Shown here: in pieces, positions 45,001-57,271 of the stretch
Position numbering within the stretch: the first letter of the stretch is position 1
Layout: each line of letters begins with the position of its first letter
Source: Colias croceus
Lineage: Eukaryota > Arthropoda > Insecta > Lepidoptera > Pieridae
NCBI RefSeq assembly: GCF_905220415.1
Contig: NC_059542.1
Location: 7,254,001-7,318,000, forward strand
Reading direction: 5' to 3'
Length of the DNA: 64,000 bases
Program-made: the position numbers and the translations under genes
Notes under the pieces: generated by a model
Told to the model about the DNA's origin: nothing
Database searches by the model: none
Seen by the model: the letters and a program-made list of their open reading frames with translations, nothing else

Positions 45001-47852
45001 ACTATTTTAATATTATAAAGCTGAAGAGTTTGTTTGTTTGTTTGAACGCGCTAAACTCAGGCACTAGTGGTCCGATTTTAATTCTTTCGGTGTTAGATAG
45101 CCCATTTATCGACGCTATAGACTATATTATATCATCACGCTAAGACTAACAGGAGCGGAACACTGCGGGTAAAACTGCGTGGCACAGGTGTAGCTCATAA
45201 AATAAAAAAAAGAAACGACATATTTTGCAAATATGAATCTAAATTTATCTATATTAAAACGGGTTGAGGGGAGAAAGTTTTCCCGTTTTTATGTCAACGG
45301 GGATCTATCTCAGGATAATTAAGAAATACTTTCAACAAAAGATTTGAAAATTAACTTTTTAAATGAACTTGTATCTTTTTTGCACAAGTGAGGGAAATAC
45401 GTAGGCATGTTCTATTATAATACAAGTTAACAGTTAAAATCAGTCTTGTAGTCATTAGTAGATGTCAAATAACAATTTATCAGCAAGCATTGTTGTGGTT
45501 GTTTTACGACTTTGACGCATCTTCGGTAAATGTTTAGTGCTAATTGTACCTACATACTATAAAAGTAATAATATCTGAGGACGATTGCTCTAACTAATCA
45601 ATTGAGATTAAATGTAGAAGTGAGTGTTCATCAATAATATACAAGTATTTTTAAATTAACTTTTTGTTATCAATTATTACACAACATAGTATTTTTTTAG
45701 TAAACTATAAAAGAAACATGATTTTTCAGTCAACAATTTATGCGTAATACTTTAATATAGAGGATGTTTTGGTTCAAATAAATTTTTAAAGTCATAATGA
45801 TAATTTTTGTTAACATGTGAAAAATAATAATAATTGATTAGGTATACCTAGTAAGTATCGAAAAATTAAACATTGGAACTTATTAAAAGAAAACAAGTAG
45901 GTAATAGTATGAAATTATGTTTTTCACGTTTTGTGTCGAAATTAAATTGCCGATACTGATAACATTTAAAATACAATAGCATTTAGTATTTTCATGGGTT
46001 TTCTTAACCGATTTTACGTTTACCATTATAGTACATGCGTAACGAATTTGGTAATTGTGTTATTAAAAATAAACGTCCTTCAGTCATTAACTAAGTCCTA
46101 ATTGCAGATTGTAAATATTTGAATTTTTAGCCCTATTTTCATTTCTGAAAGATAACAGAAATAACAACGTATTGGAAAATACGTCAATAAATGCCTGCTG
46201 GAATTTATGTTGTCAATGTGTATAAATTTTGTAATCAACAACGAGGTTTAATTTAGATATTATCGAAGAGACGAATTGCAATCTAAAGTAATTAAATTAA
46301 TTGATTAATTACTGACTACCTACTTAATGGAATAACGAATACTAATTTTATATTTTGACAGAAAATAATGGAAATAAACCTAGTGCTTCCTTTTTAAATA
46401 ACAGCAATCCTTAAAATATTAGCTTTACTAAAAAGCTGTAAGTATAAATGCCTAAATGCCTAAGGAGAAAGAAAGACGTTTTTAACACCATATTATGTAC
46501 TAAAACAGTTTTTGCTAAACACCAATTTAAAGCTAGGTCCATCTACCTCTATAATCGCCCTTCTCTTACTTTATTAGTAAGAGAAGGGCGACACAAATAT
46601 TTCCTATTCCAAAAAGCTCTCTAGATAAATTCAATATATCTAAAACACTATCATAATAATAGTGTTTATAGGTGACGTATGTTAGCGTATGTTACTCAAA
46701 ACAAAAGTGGTTGATAAGGTTTATCTTTCCAAATATAAAAATATTATTGTCTATATTGAAAAAATATTAAGTTGTGCTAATTTATGAAAATATAAATATA
46801 CTTTAACTTATCTTTTATTTTAAGCTATGTAATACTGCATAAATTAATACGAACCAAAGTTATGGTATTCGGAGCGATTTGATTAATATTTGTCAATTTT
46901 CCTTTTAAATAGAAACAGTTGAGAGAAAATAAATGAAGGATGTAAGGTTATATCGTTGTTCATAAAGTTATGGTGCTATATTCTTCCAATGAATATCAAT
47001 AATTGTTCAGCAGAAACATATAAACAGAAAGACACATAAAAAAGTACGGGTGATACGAAGTTCAACAGGTCATCTTGTAATCATTAAAAATGTTTATAAT
47101 GTAACGTGTCTGAACATGACCTCATGTGCTCTAGGATACCTAGGTACTTAGATCATTAAGCTAGGTAAATTGTTTAGAATTTAATGATTACAATATTTTT
47201 AAGTTTAAAACGTAATTTATAATTATGTTACTTTTAACGATTTATAAATGAGTGCGGCCATGGGTAATAAATACAGTAATTTCTTTAATGCGTTATTGTA
47301 GATAAGGTACATTGTTTGTTTGCGTAAAGCATACCTACTAAGTATGAATACTATAAAATTATAACCGACTACAACGGACTAATATATTCAAGAGTGTATA
47401 TTTAAAGACAAAAAGACAGATTTGAAATTAATTGGCATTAGAATTTTGTTATTGGTATGGTTGGTAAAGCTCGTTCAATCACGTGATGTTGGGAAACATT
47501 GTGATCGATTTTTGAATTTAAAGAATCCCAAATTTTGCCGTAATCCGTCTTCATCTAAATCGGTAAATATTGCTTTGATTTAATTATAAATTTTTAAAGA
47601 ACAGAAAAAATCGATCACAAGTCCTGATTTGAACCCGCGACTTCCACTATTTATTTTATCCTTTCGGTTTTATGTGCTTTGGGACACCCCGCACCATCTA
47701 TTTAGATAATTAACAACTATCTGTACAATCTGTCAATATGAAACATAATTTCTATTATATTACAATATCGTAACGCTGTATATAATATATAAAAATGCCT
47801 CACATTGAAAACTGAAAAGTGTACACTTACGATAAAAAATTGTAAGCTTCAT
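42095..47852 (-). CDS. Serpin gene B: tandem paralog with a single reactive-loop exon
   Basis: Encodes a 395-residue secreted serpin. Exons are 47852-47831, 44874-44777, 44565-44422, 43891-43688, 43576-43478, 43216-43076, 43002-42793, 42686-42539 and 42216-42095. Exons 3-8 have exactly the lengths of those in gene A (144, 204, 99, 141, 210, 148 nt). The signal peptide is MKLTIFYLITFVVLTIA. Motifs include NAIYFKGQW, VQIPKFKIE and hinge YIQVNEEGSEAAAAN. The loop is KFHLFDS|SLYS, so P1 Ser and P1' Ser by the register used for gene A. Sequons NVT, NQT and NYT suggest glycosylation. Several acceptors are AAG rather than CAG, and the exon 8 donor is a weaker GTAATT. Only one exon 9 was found, of the FYFEIR class. 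It is likely a haemolymph inhibitor; the target is unknown. Confidence 0.95.
44996..45194 (+). mobile_element. Lepidopteran short dispersed repeat in intron 1 of serpin B
   Basis: It starts CTATACTATTTTAATATTAT, has (TTTG)3 near 45031, GGTCCGATTTTAATTCTTTC, and ends near GGCACAGGTGTAGCTC. This is a typical short non-autonomous element, without coding capacity. Confidence 0.55.
46470..46620 (+). mobile_element. LINE reverse-transcriptase C-terminal remnant in intron 1 of serpin B
   Basis: One plus-strand frame reads TKTVFAKHQFKARSIYLYNR, which matches in pattern the TKTSFAKTQF...LYNK block of the LINE fragment at 12026-12640. The remnant then runs into a 16-bp hairpin at 46555-46591 and a stop. 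It is a dead fragment. Confidence 0.5.
46555..46591. repeat. 16-bp perfect hairpin
   Basis: TCGCCCTTCTCTTACT and its exact reverse complement flank a TTATT loop. It overlaps the end of the LINE remnant and so may be a rearrangement within it. Confidence 0.85.
47580..47745 (-). repeat. Degraded tRNA-derived repeat
   Basis: A diverged, internally deleted relative of the units at 59060-59585. It keeps a box-B-like GGTTCAAATC (minus strand), the T-rich tail, and the conserved upstream block TGTCCCAAAGCACATAAAAC. Most of the D-arm and anticodon region is missing. Confidence 0.55.
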
Positions 47853-48676
47853 TTTGCCTATTGACTCCATCAGTCGTCGGTTACCTAATGACCGATTTCT
47901 GTAAACTGTAGTTCTTCAAGCGATAAATATTACAAATACCACAAAATATTGCACTATTGTTCATTATTCCAGGGTTCATTAGGAAATTTGAAAAGTATAA
48001 TTAGCGAAATATAGCTTGAATTGATTTGTTACTTTGAAAACGATTTTCATTGTTGTAGAACGAAATTATGAATATGTTCGGTAGATGACTTCATTCCGTG
48101 TGTGTTCCTTTATAATTATTATAGTGTATTAATTTTTGCTATATTGTCTTGTTGAAAGAACCTTTTAAAACTTTACTGCATCAGGTTGTTTCTGCTCATA
48201 TTTATTCTCAGGGGCAGTCACATTTGATATTGGCTGAATTAGCTTTAATCGGCCAAGACAATCATTACCATACAGGGAAAATTTGTAGTAATTTAATTAA
48301 AAGTGTACATAGCTATTTATGAAACAGTTTTTTAATGCAATTTTGTGACGAGAGGCATGGAAAATAAACTTAAATGATATACAAAATGCCTAGTAGGTAT
48401 TATAGCTTATTATAGATATAGCCAATGAATGACCTATTATACTAGTAGACGCGGCATACGCCAACATCATTGCACTAAAAAACAGCGTAATTAATACATA
48501 CCTACTTACTAACGCATTATCACCAATACAGTTGTTCTCTCTTTCACTCTCACGCACGAGACATAATACATGTCTCACTCATGTACTTCGTAATAACAAC
48601 TGCCGATTAAAATACAAAAAGAACGTCCAGCCACGACGCTGAATGGTGCGTGACTAAGTGAAACTCGGGCACTTAC

Positions 48677-48735
48677 CTGAGTTTTTTCTTGCCAAAATAG
48701 AGAGCGGGTAACGTATCTAGCTTTTTTATATATCA
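48677..48735 (-). promoter_or_regulatory. Possible minus-strand promoter with TATA box and donor upstream of serpin B
   Basis: On the minus strand TATATAA at 48732-48726 is followed about 45 bases later by AACTCAG|GTAAGT, a near-ideal donor (48676). This could be a short 5'-UTR exon spliced to the serpin B leader. Against it, the region just upstream of the serpin B start codon aligns with that of gene A and may have its own start site (TATTTAT near 47905). Confidence 0.2.
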
Positions 48736-50808
48736 TAGGATATAGCTGTAAATTTATTTGAGCTTTCAGTCATTAAAAAAGTAAGAACACAGATTGGGAA
48801 ATTCGTGGTGTCAGTAGACAGTCGTGGTGAGGTTAGAAAAAAAAGTGGATTAGATTAATTATTATTATTGTTGCCTGCCAATGAAGTTAATCTTTAAATA
48901 GCTACGGAACCTTATAAGGTAGTTTGTATTCGTAATTATAATATCTTTCGTAGCCAATTCTATATTATGATTGATAACACAACAAATAGATTAGAACAAA
49001 TGTATCAAATAATTAATAATTTAAAATACACGTAAATTTTCACGTTAGCAAAATGCAGAAAAAATATTTTTCTCCGTATTTTTTAAGTACCGTATGTTAT
49101 AAAAATACATAATAAGCAAAACAAAGACAAAATATATTATTCAATCAAAATTGATGAGCGAAAAATTGATGAAAATGATCAGAAATAGATTTCTGAATAA
49201 AGACTTCGTTAGGTACGTCATTACCTTCAGAATCCAGCCGTGTACGAAAATATGTTCAATAATATACCATTATTGCTTTAATGTTTATTTTTAAATAATA
49301 GTTAGTCTGATAAAAGAGTATATATTATATAAACATCGATTCAAAAATAAATATCGTTTACGTCATAGGTACTCTTTGTGTAACTTCGTGTAATGTAATG
49401 TGTAATCTTTGCCGCTACCTAAGCTTTGTCTAACAGATGATAGTACCTTTAAGCTTATTGTTACAAGCACAAATACAAGCGCTAAGTTCTGTTTAGTTCA
49501 CAGTCCCGCCTAGTGAGTCTGCTACGTGACGCGAGACACGATAATGAGTCCACGTGACGCGGCTTCCAACCCACGAGCCAATAATTTCCGGGTTCTGACG
49601 AACGCGTTTCCAATTTCAGAGCTGAGTAAATCGATCTCTTATTTTTCTGACTATTAAACAGTTAAATTATATAACCACTGGAGCATAAAGCTAATTTGGA
49701 AACACATCTGTACTTGATCGCGTCACACGAGGTTATTTTTCTTGTGAGTGAGTTTAAATTATTTTTCGATCGTGTCACGTAAAGCTTGCGAGGGTTGTGC
49801 GGCTTTTCTCATTAAATAAACGCTTAATTTCCGTGCAATTTTCTTTTGCATTTATAAATTATTGTATTATTGGCTATCACACATGTGAAACGAGGGTTGT
49901 GAAAATGGTAATATTTTCGACTCGACAATAAGTAAGGTTTTATTATTTTGCATAAATGTCGATTATTAAAATATTTTGTACTTAATTAAGATATCTATGT
50001 AATAGGTATTATATTTATAACTGTATCAAGGGGTTTAGTACCTAGGTAACCAACAACAAATGTTTTATGTGTAAAAGTAAAATTACTTCGTAGCAAGGTT
50101 TAATGTACGTCAGTTTGATTATCAACAATATTATGAAGCATCTTAAATGTGATTTCGTGTTGCGAATCAACAATGGCAATTAAAGATTGCTGCGAAATGT
50201 ATGTAGGCCGTTCATTTACGCAATATTTATACTTACTCATTACTTTTGATTAGTTTGTTACATTTTTAGTCATTTGCGTCAGAGTGTGGGATAAATATTA
50301 ATGAGTAGAAAAATATTAAGTCTATTTCTGTTCATTCAATTATATAAACACAATTATAAAGAAAAATATTCAGGAATATTTAAGAACAAAGTTGTCTTCG
50401 TTGTCGTCGGTAGTGTGACCGAACCATTACCAAAATTGTATGAGCTTATGTCAATAATAATAATTAGCAATAGCAGTCTATTCTTTGGGGTTTCTGCCAT
50501 TTGTCTAAAGGTCCTATTGTACTTATAATTTTACCTTTTATATTCTAGAATATTCTGAATATCTATATGCATCCACGAACAATTGCAATTTTAATCTATT
50601 ACGACATGTCATTTGAATTCTGGATTGAATTGGTTTGACCTAGATTTAGGAGGGTTGAAACGGGTTTGTCCGATCTATTTGTAGATAAAGAGGCGACAAA
50701 TCTTTCTTTGTACCGACAGCTTCTATATAGAATATAAGTAAGTTACGTACAAGCTCAAATGAGAAAAGCATCTGTGAAAACTTACTATTGACTATTCATT
50801 TTCATTTA
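48736..50808. other. Intergenic stretch with one GC-rich patch
   Basis: No gene is supported. Positions 49497-49610 are GC-richer than their surroundings and contain two CACGTGACG-like or ACGTGACGC motifs, which suggests a regulatory segment, without proof. Confidence 0.3.
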
Positions 50809-50981
50809 GGGCCGATTTTTCAATGTTTGGATAAAACTTAACCGTCCAATAAAGTATTACACGATAATATTAAAAACTCACGTAAACTGTCAAATACGGG
50901 CAATTAGAATACGTTTTTAAAATGGTAGTTTTATACATTATTCGACGAATAAGTTTTATCCAAGCATTGAAAAATCGGCCC
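50809..50981. mobile_element. Harbinger-type MITE with TTA target duplication
   Basis: A 173-bp element with terminal inverted repeats GGGCCGATTTTTCAATG...CATTGAAAAATCGGCCC; the repeats extend further inwards (TTTGGATAAAACTTA against TAAGTTTTATCCAAG). TTA flanks both ends (50806-50808 and 50982-50984). A 3-bp TTA/TAA duplication is characteristic of PIF/Harbinger elements. It has no coding capacity; a degraded sister lies at 7031-7186. Confidence 0.85.
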
Positions 50982-50984
50982 TTA

Positions 50985-52480
50985 AAAATATAATTGATGT
51001 TTGTTAGCTATTCATCTTTTTTGCAAATAAAGACATGACTAAATAACTAAACCATGAATTTAAATAAAATTTTGATTCTCTCAAATTAAATATAATTATT
51101 ATAAGATACCTACGATTACACGCATATCAAGTTTACTTAAAAACATAAAATTCAGTTCTTCAGTTCCTATTTCCTATTCAAAGACAAACAGCCAATTTTA
51201 ATAATTTTATATTATTGCCTAATAAATTATCACACAACATCATTATAAATCTCTTTCATTATTATTTTTCAATTAAAACCAATGTATTGTGGTTCTCCCA
51301 TAGTTAGACCATAACTAATTATAACTTTCATGAGCGGCGATGGAACATTGCATTTAACATGACATGCACTTGATCGATGGTTTACCTAAGTGGTGAACAT
51401 TACATTTACAAAAACCTTTATAAATAAAACGATTTTTAACAGATTTAGTTTATTCTATAAAAATAAAAACAAGGACAGTGACTGATTAAAATAATATAAA
51501 TGCCGAGCACACACTTGAAACTTGACACACGAATTAGAAACTTGAAGTTATATTTCAAAAGAATTTGAACACAAGGGCATGAGGAAATGACAAATATATA
51601 AGACGAAGTTAATTCAAAATTTTGTTGTTCGAAAATTTAGAAGGGTAAACGCTGGTAAACGATAAGAATTCTCATACCAAAGGGCCAGTCCACCAAAACT
51701 TCTTCATAACGTCTTATCTAATTAAGTTGAGAAAAGGATTAATTAAATTCCAAACTCTGTTAATAAAGTCGACCTTAAGGTACAATACTAAATAGTCTAA
51801 CGATATAACGCCCCGTTTCATAGAATTAAAATTCATTAAGGGTCTTTCACAGTCGCCCGTCCGTCATTCTTGGGAAATTTTCATCAAAATAATTGTTTGA
51901 ATAGGAGAAAGGATCAGTCAAAGAATGGCATTCCCTCTATTGTGTTATGAATTATCATATTAGATTTGGTTATGGGCTTTGTTGACGATTATTTACGGGT
52001 GATATTTGACTAAGAAATTAGAAAAGCTAATTAATTTTCTTTGTTACAATAATAAATAGGACAAAGATACGGAAAAGTAGAGAAATCTTGTAAGAAAATT
52101 GAAACAGTTTCAGTATCAAATTATATAACAATTGCAAAATAATGGTTTTTATTTGTGCCTTCCAAGTTTCAGCTTTTACTTGAGTAAGCAATTATTCGAT
52201 ACAATTCCACGTAGGCCAAAAAACGGAAAAATCTCACCGCCGCTCCCTGAAACCAAACCATTGTGTTTATATTTAACCACAGCTACGTAGATATAGTTCT
52301 GCCAACTCCATTTCTAATCAAACAGCTTTAGTGCAGTGATATGTAATGGTGACTAATGTGTCCAAAGTCGGTTTCATGCCAGCGACAACATGGAGCTGTC
52401 ATAGCCGTATGTTTATGACGTGAAGAATGGAACTGTGGAACAAATGTGACGTGCAGAACATATAATTATTTATAGCTTAA
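50985..52480. other. AT-rich stretch, nothing recognised
   Basis: No gene or clear repeat was identified. The text GCCGAGCACACACTTGAAAC near 51502 recalls the repeat at 41371 but is too short to call. Confidence 0.4.
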
Positions 52481-52657
52481 CTAGCTTACCGCCCGCGGCT
52501 TCGCCCGCTTTCTCTAAAACGATTTGAGATTAAAACTATCCTATCTCTCAAGTTGGATCGAACTGCACATGGTGTGTGAATTTTATTATAATCGGTTGAC
52601 TGGTTTAGGAGTCCATTGAGGACAAACATTGTGACACGAGATTTATATATATTAAAG
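52481..52657 (-). mobile_element. RTE-like or SINE-like 3' end fragment
   Basis: The segment begins CTAGCTTACCGCCCGCGGCT, contains TATAATCGGTTGACTGGTTT and AGGAGTCCATTGAGGACAAA, and ends TTTATATATATTAAAG. It resembles the 3' end of a repeat common in Lepidoptera. The orientation is inferred. Confidence 0.45.
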
Positions 52658-55600
52658 ATGTAATACGCAGGTTTTCGCTGAGGATAATATTATGTAGAAT
52701 ATTAATTAGTTGCTCATTAATTAGGAATTTTTATTGTAGGTTTATTTTTTATGTTATATTTGTATGAGTTGGTACTTACTTCTGCAATAAAAAGTCAAAT
52801 GAAAATGTGGGTTAACAGAAGTTACTTGCCAACTACAGTGGCGCTGCAAATGAAGAAATGTTTCTTTTTCCCTGTCTGATAGTAGTATTATAGAAGGAAA
52901 TTCATATATTTAGAGTGTTGAGTTGTGCGAGTTACCACTCGAATACGAAATTATTTCCCTGGGAGCCTTTTAATAATTTCTCTACGCGCTTAAAATTTCC
53001 GTTTAGCATTCATTGCTATGCGTACAATTTTACTTCTCCTGTCTGCAGTGCTCCCTAAAATTAAATCCTGCTTTCTTCTTTAATAATGTGTAACAATTAA
53101 TAAAATTAAAAACACATGTTTTATCTTTGTGTTATAATAATAGGGCAGTACTATCTATCTGCCAGATGATTATGTGAACTACGCAAAATTTCCTTATTTA
53201 CAATATTTATTTCGCTAAAATACTAAAAGAAGTGCCGAGCTAGTGAGTTCACATCTCTAAAGACTATGAAGAACCGCGCTAAACCGTGGAAGCTATTGAA
53301 TTGTGTTCAATGCGTGAAATTGCTGTCTTTCTAATATTATGTATATCTGAAAAAGGGAAACAGTGTGTGCTATCCACTACTTTCAAATAAAGGTTAATAT
53401 GATAATATGAAGAATGTAAATATTTTACATCTACTTAGATCTTTTCTCTAATATAAGTACATTGTATTGAGAAATTTTGGAAAAAAAAATTAAGTATTTT
53501 CAGACACAATTTTTAATCTGTTCGTTGTTTTGGTGCCTTACTTGCGTATTCAGTAACCAAATCTGGCAGAACTGATAATATGATAATCAACGTAAATTGA
53601 ATATCTATATTCACATCAGGTTTAGGAACGATCAGTTTGAACTTGTAACTTATTTGGAGAACAATTTCGAATTGTCTGGAAATTGTGTCTCGTATCTGAA
53701 TTAATTACGAGTTAAACAAGTTATCTCAGATTCAATTGGTGTTCGTTATGAAGATACACAAATGTGTTGATGATTGTAAAAGTCCTGGTTTGCTTATTTG
53801 TGGGTCAGAATTTCTTAGAAACTCGATTGTCTTTTGTCGATTCGCTTACAGGTAGTGTTGGATTTGTTTTTTTTTAGATATTTCCAACGAGGTGGTGAGT
53901 GGACAGGAGAAAGTAATAGAAGAAAATATCTCATTGCCCAATGCTTGGTCAATTGAATTTAAACCTTTCAGATTTTAGACAGAAATTATTAAAATGTAGT
54001 AAACATTTATTTCATGTTCACCAGTATCTACCACTTCGTGCCAAAAGGAATTATTAGTGTGAATAACACGTATATAATTTTTTCATTGATTGAAGTTTAT
54101 TACGAGTAATAATATATATTTTTGCTTTTAATATTCACCTATTACTAATAACGTATTTGTAAACCCATTTCAGGGAATCCCCATTGATATTTCAATAAGT
54201 TTGTTTATCTTAGTGAATCTATATTTACTTACTATCAATATAAATAAGTTATTTATATCACGACACATTAGACCTTTAATTTCAAAGGTTATCGGTAATT
54301 GGCGCCATGACATTGTGTATTTAATAATAAATAACCATAACGTTAAAAATAACAGAGTAAGTAATCTACAAAAGATCCACATAATAAGTGATTCAACAAA
54401 AATTCAAAGCGCTTTACTATTCAAACAAGTACGTAAATGAATGCCTTTAATTCATTTTCCGACCGAAGGAGCTTATAAAATGTGAATATAAAATTTCTCC
54501 GCCAAATAAAAAACGTTAAGAGTTCATAAGCGATTACGTCATAACGGATGAAAAATGACTTTTAAAATCCAGTAACCACTCTGAACTGTTACCGTTCCCG
54601 CTTAAGATGAATTGTTGAAAATTGATGCGGCGAGATTAGTTGCAAAATGTTATAAACTTTGATATTTCATCCACTATTTTAATATCCATTCAAGGACCAG
54701 AATTATGCAAGTTGTGCTAAGACAATTCTGGGAAGTGCTGTTAATACGTAATGTTGCATTAACAGGTTGCACAATGCACATTTTACTTTTATTATTGAAT
54801 TGTTATGATTATGTTATTACCATAGTTCGCATGATATAGAGCATATACTTTTTAAACGCAGCTGCAGTAGAGAGTAAGCTCCCTAATGCGAAGGTTTAAA
54901 TAATTGGATGGATGTATGCATATTTGATGCTAAATTTATAGAAATAGGTACTTGGTTTGGCACTAATTTAAAAACAGCAAAATAAAGAGTGCATTGTCCA
55001 AAGTAGCAGTTGTGTTATTAATTATTATAGACACATACAACTCTCTTTTACCGTAATAAATATACTCGCAGTTCATAGAAATAAAGTTGACATTCGATAA
55101 AATTCTAGAAAGTTGCTTCGGACTACTGACATACTGCACAAAACGAAACGAAACAAACTCCCGAAAAAAAAGTATCATAAGTACTGAAATCCAGCTTTTT
55201 ATGAGTTCCAACCGAATTTAGCCCGATAAAAAATTCAAAATAAAACCAGTTCAGTATTTACGTCGAAATGTTAAAAAAAAAAAAAAATCTGTTTAAACTC
55301 TGCCCATGAACTCTTATTCACAATTAGCTGAATTCAAGAACAATTTGACTGCGAATAAACAACGGTAATGTTAAAATTTAACTGAAACTGAACCTCGTGA
55401 ATAATGCTATTATTCCTCTCTGTAATGGAAATTTTTAATCGTTAATGAGATATATTTAAATCTTCTGTCGAGTTCATTAAATTTTTCGTCGAAAGAATAT
55501 TATTATAGCCCCGTGGGGTTTTCCGTTGTATTCCGTTTGCAATAAATTTTAATAATTGCGTATGTATCCTCATTTATTTTTTTGTTTATTATAAACTTCT

Positions 55601-57023
55601 TTCCAAGCGAAATGTTAAATTTTAACATTTTATTAAAAAAAAAAAATGAATTTGTCTTCTTATTTTCATGTAATATTAAACTGTTTTTTCTGAGTTACCT
55701 TATTGATCAGCATTGGGGACATTATTGGCAGAGCTAAAATTGTGGTTCAGTGCAAAATTATATTCCACCAAATACCAATTTTGCAAACGTGCCTTTAAAA
55801 TTGGCAAGGGAATATTCAAATGTTAAGTGGCAGACCCGTCACTCATAGACTTGCTCAATGCTCATTCAGCTGGTAATGTTGCTAATCTATAATGAGTTGA
55901 TGGATATAGAGCGATATATAAGCAGAAGAAAGAGTTATGTTAGTTTAGACTTAGGTACACTTACAGTTTTGCTACTGAATCCTGTGAATGAGGAGGACAA
56001 AGAACAACAATAAACACTAGCGAACAGGCTAATCACCTACTACTATAGATAATCGATTAATTAAATAGAAATTAATCTCTGGGAAAATACTTCGTACTTC
56101 ACTTTTAAAATGACTTAAATCAAAGTTACGCAATCATTGCTTACCACAGTTCCAACTTTATTCATGCATTATGGAATTAATGATAGAGACTGACCGTCGT
56201 ATAATGCAGGTGTAAAATATGTATAGGCATTGCTGTACATCGAATATACATAGCAATTGTCGGCCCAGCCTGTGGCTACTATAACATTCACGTCGTCATT
56301 AGTGCGGACACAAATCATTGACGTCCAGGACACATTTGTCACTGGGTAATGATGCCACAATGCCTAGATGTAGGCTAAATAGACTACGGGATAAAGGTGT
56401 GACAAAAATGACTGTGCCGTATTGTATATGAGTTCTTTTGTCGTGTAACGGGGTCGTGTGTTTTTGTTAGCCATTGTTAAACTAATGCTTCGTTAATTAT
56501 AATCACAATATACTGCATTTCAACGGTAAAACGGTGAGCCGCAACGCGAACGTTGATACATTTCTGTTTGATGATACAAGTGAATTTGTGTGTTCTAATT
56601 AATGCTTATTTTTACTTTACAAGATCTGTGCATAATTAAATTACAATTCAATTTTTATTTGTTCACGATTAGGAAAAGGATAAATAAGTTTAATAGCACA
56701 GGTTCACTTTGAGATAAATATTATATTATTTTTAACGCCACAGACCGTGCCAAAGTTACCAATATATGGCAGCAAAATTTAAGCGCTTTCGGAGTAGGGT
56801 TAATTTATATACAACTAAATATGCAATCTCAAACGAATTCTTGGGTTGCCTGGTTAAAGTATGACAACAATGAAGTACGTTGTAAGTAGTCATACAAAAT
56901 CCAACAAAACATGCGATTTTTACTCCCATACATTATAAATAGAATACATTTCAAAATATATTATAAAAATACTCTTTACCGTCTGCAATATAAGAAAGCT
57001 ATTATTAGAATAACAAGTTGCGT
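52658..57023. other. AT-rich stretch, no gene supported
   Basis: Overlapping frames on both strands at 54170-54440 are typical chance frames of AT-rich DNA. The segment 55818-56030 has an LTR-like look (a GATATATAAGCAG promoter-like motif, then AATAAACA) but no target duplication was found. Confidence 0.4.
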
Positions 57024-57271
57024 TAAAAACAACCGACTTCAAACTTGCACTTGCAACATTTACAAATACCTACAGACAAAAATGCTCATAAAATAAAAAC
57101 TACTTGGCCTACCTGAATAAATTTTTTATGGGACCAATTCGACACCATCCTGCATCGAACAAAAAAATAATCACGTAAATCAGAAACCTCGGAGTAATCG
57201 GTGTACATACATAAAAAAAACATACCGGCCGAATTGATAACTTCCTCCTTATTTTTGAAGTCGGTTAAAAA
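57024..57271. mobile_element. Inverted-repeat element with ACCGACTTCAA ends
   Basis: AACCGACTTCAAA at the left and TTTGAAGTCGGTT at the right bound a 250-base element; flanking A-rich runs are also mirrored. A frame at 57086-57373 on the minus strand crosses it and is not a gene. A partial copy of one end occurs near 36745-36790 in intron 1 of serpin A. Confidence 0.6.

Noticed and set aside
54170..54440. Overlapping frames of 70-79 codons on both strands
   Set aside because: AT-rich, leucine/isoleucine-heavy translations without domain or splice context; expected by chance.
55818..56030. Solo LTR
   Set aside because: Promoter-like and poly(A)-like motifs are present, but I found no target-site duplication and no second copy in the window.
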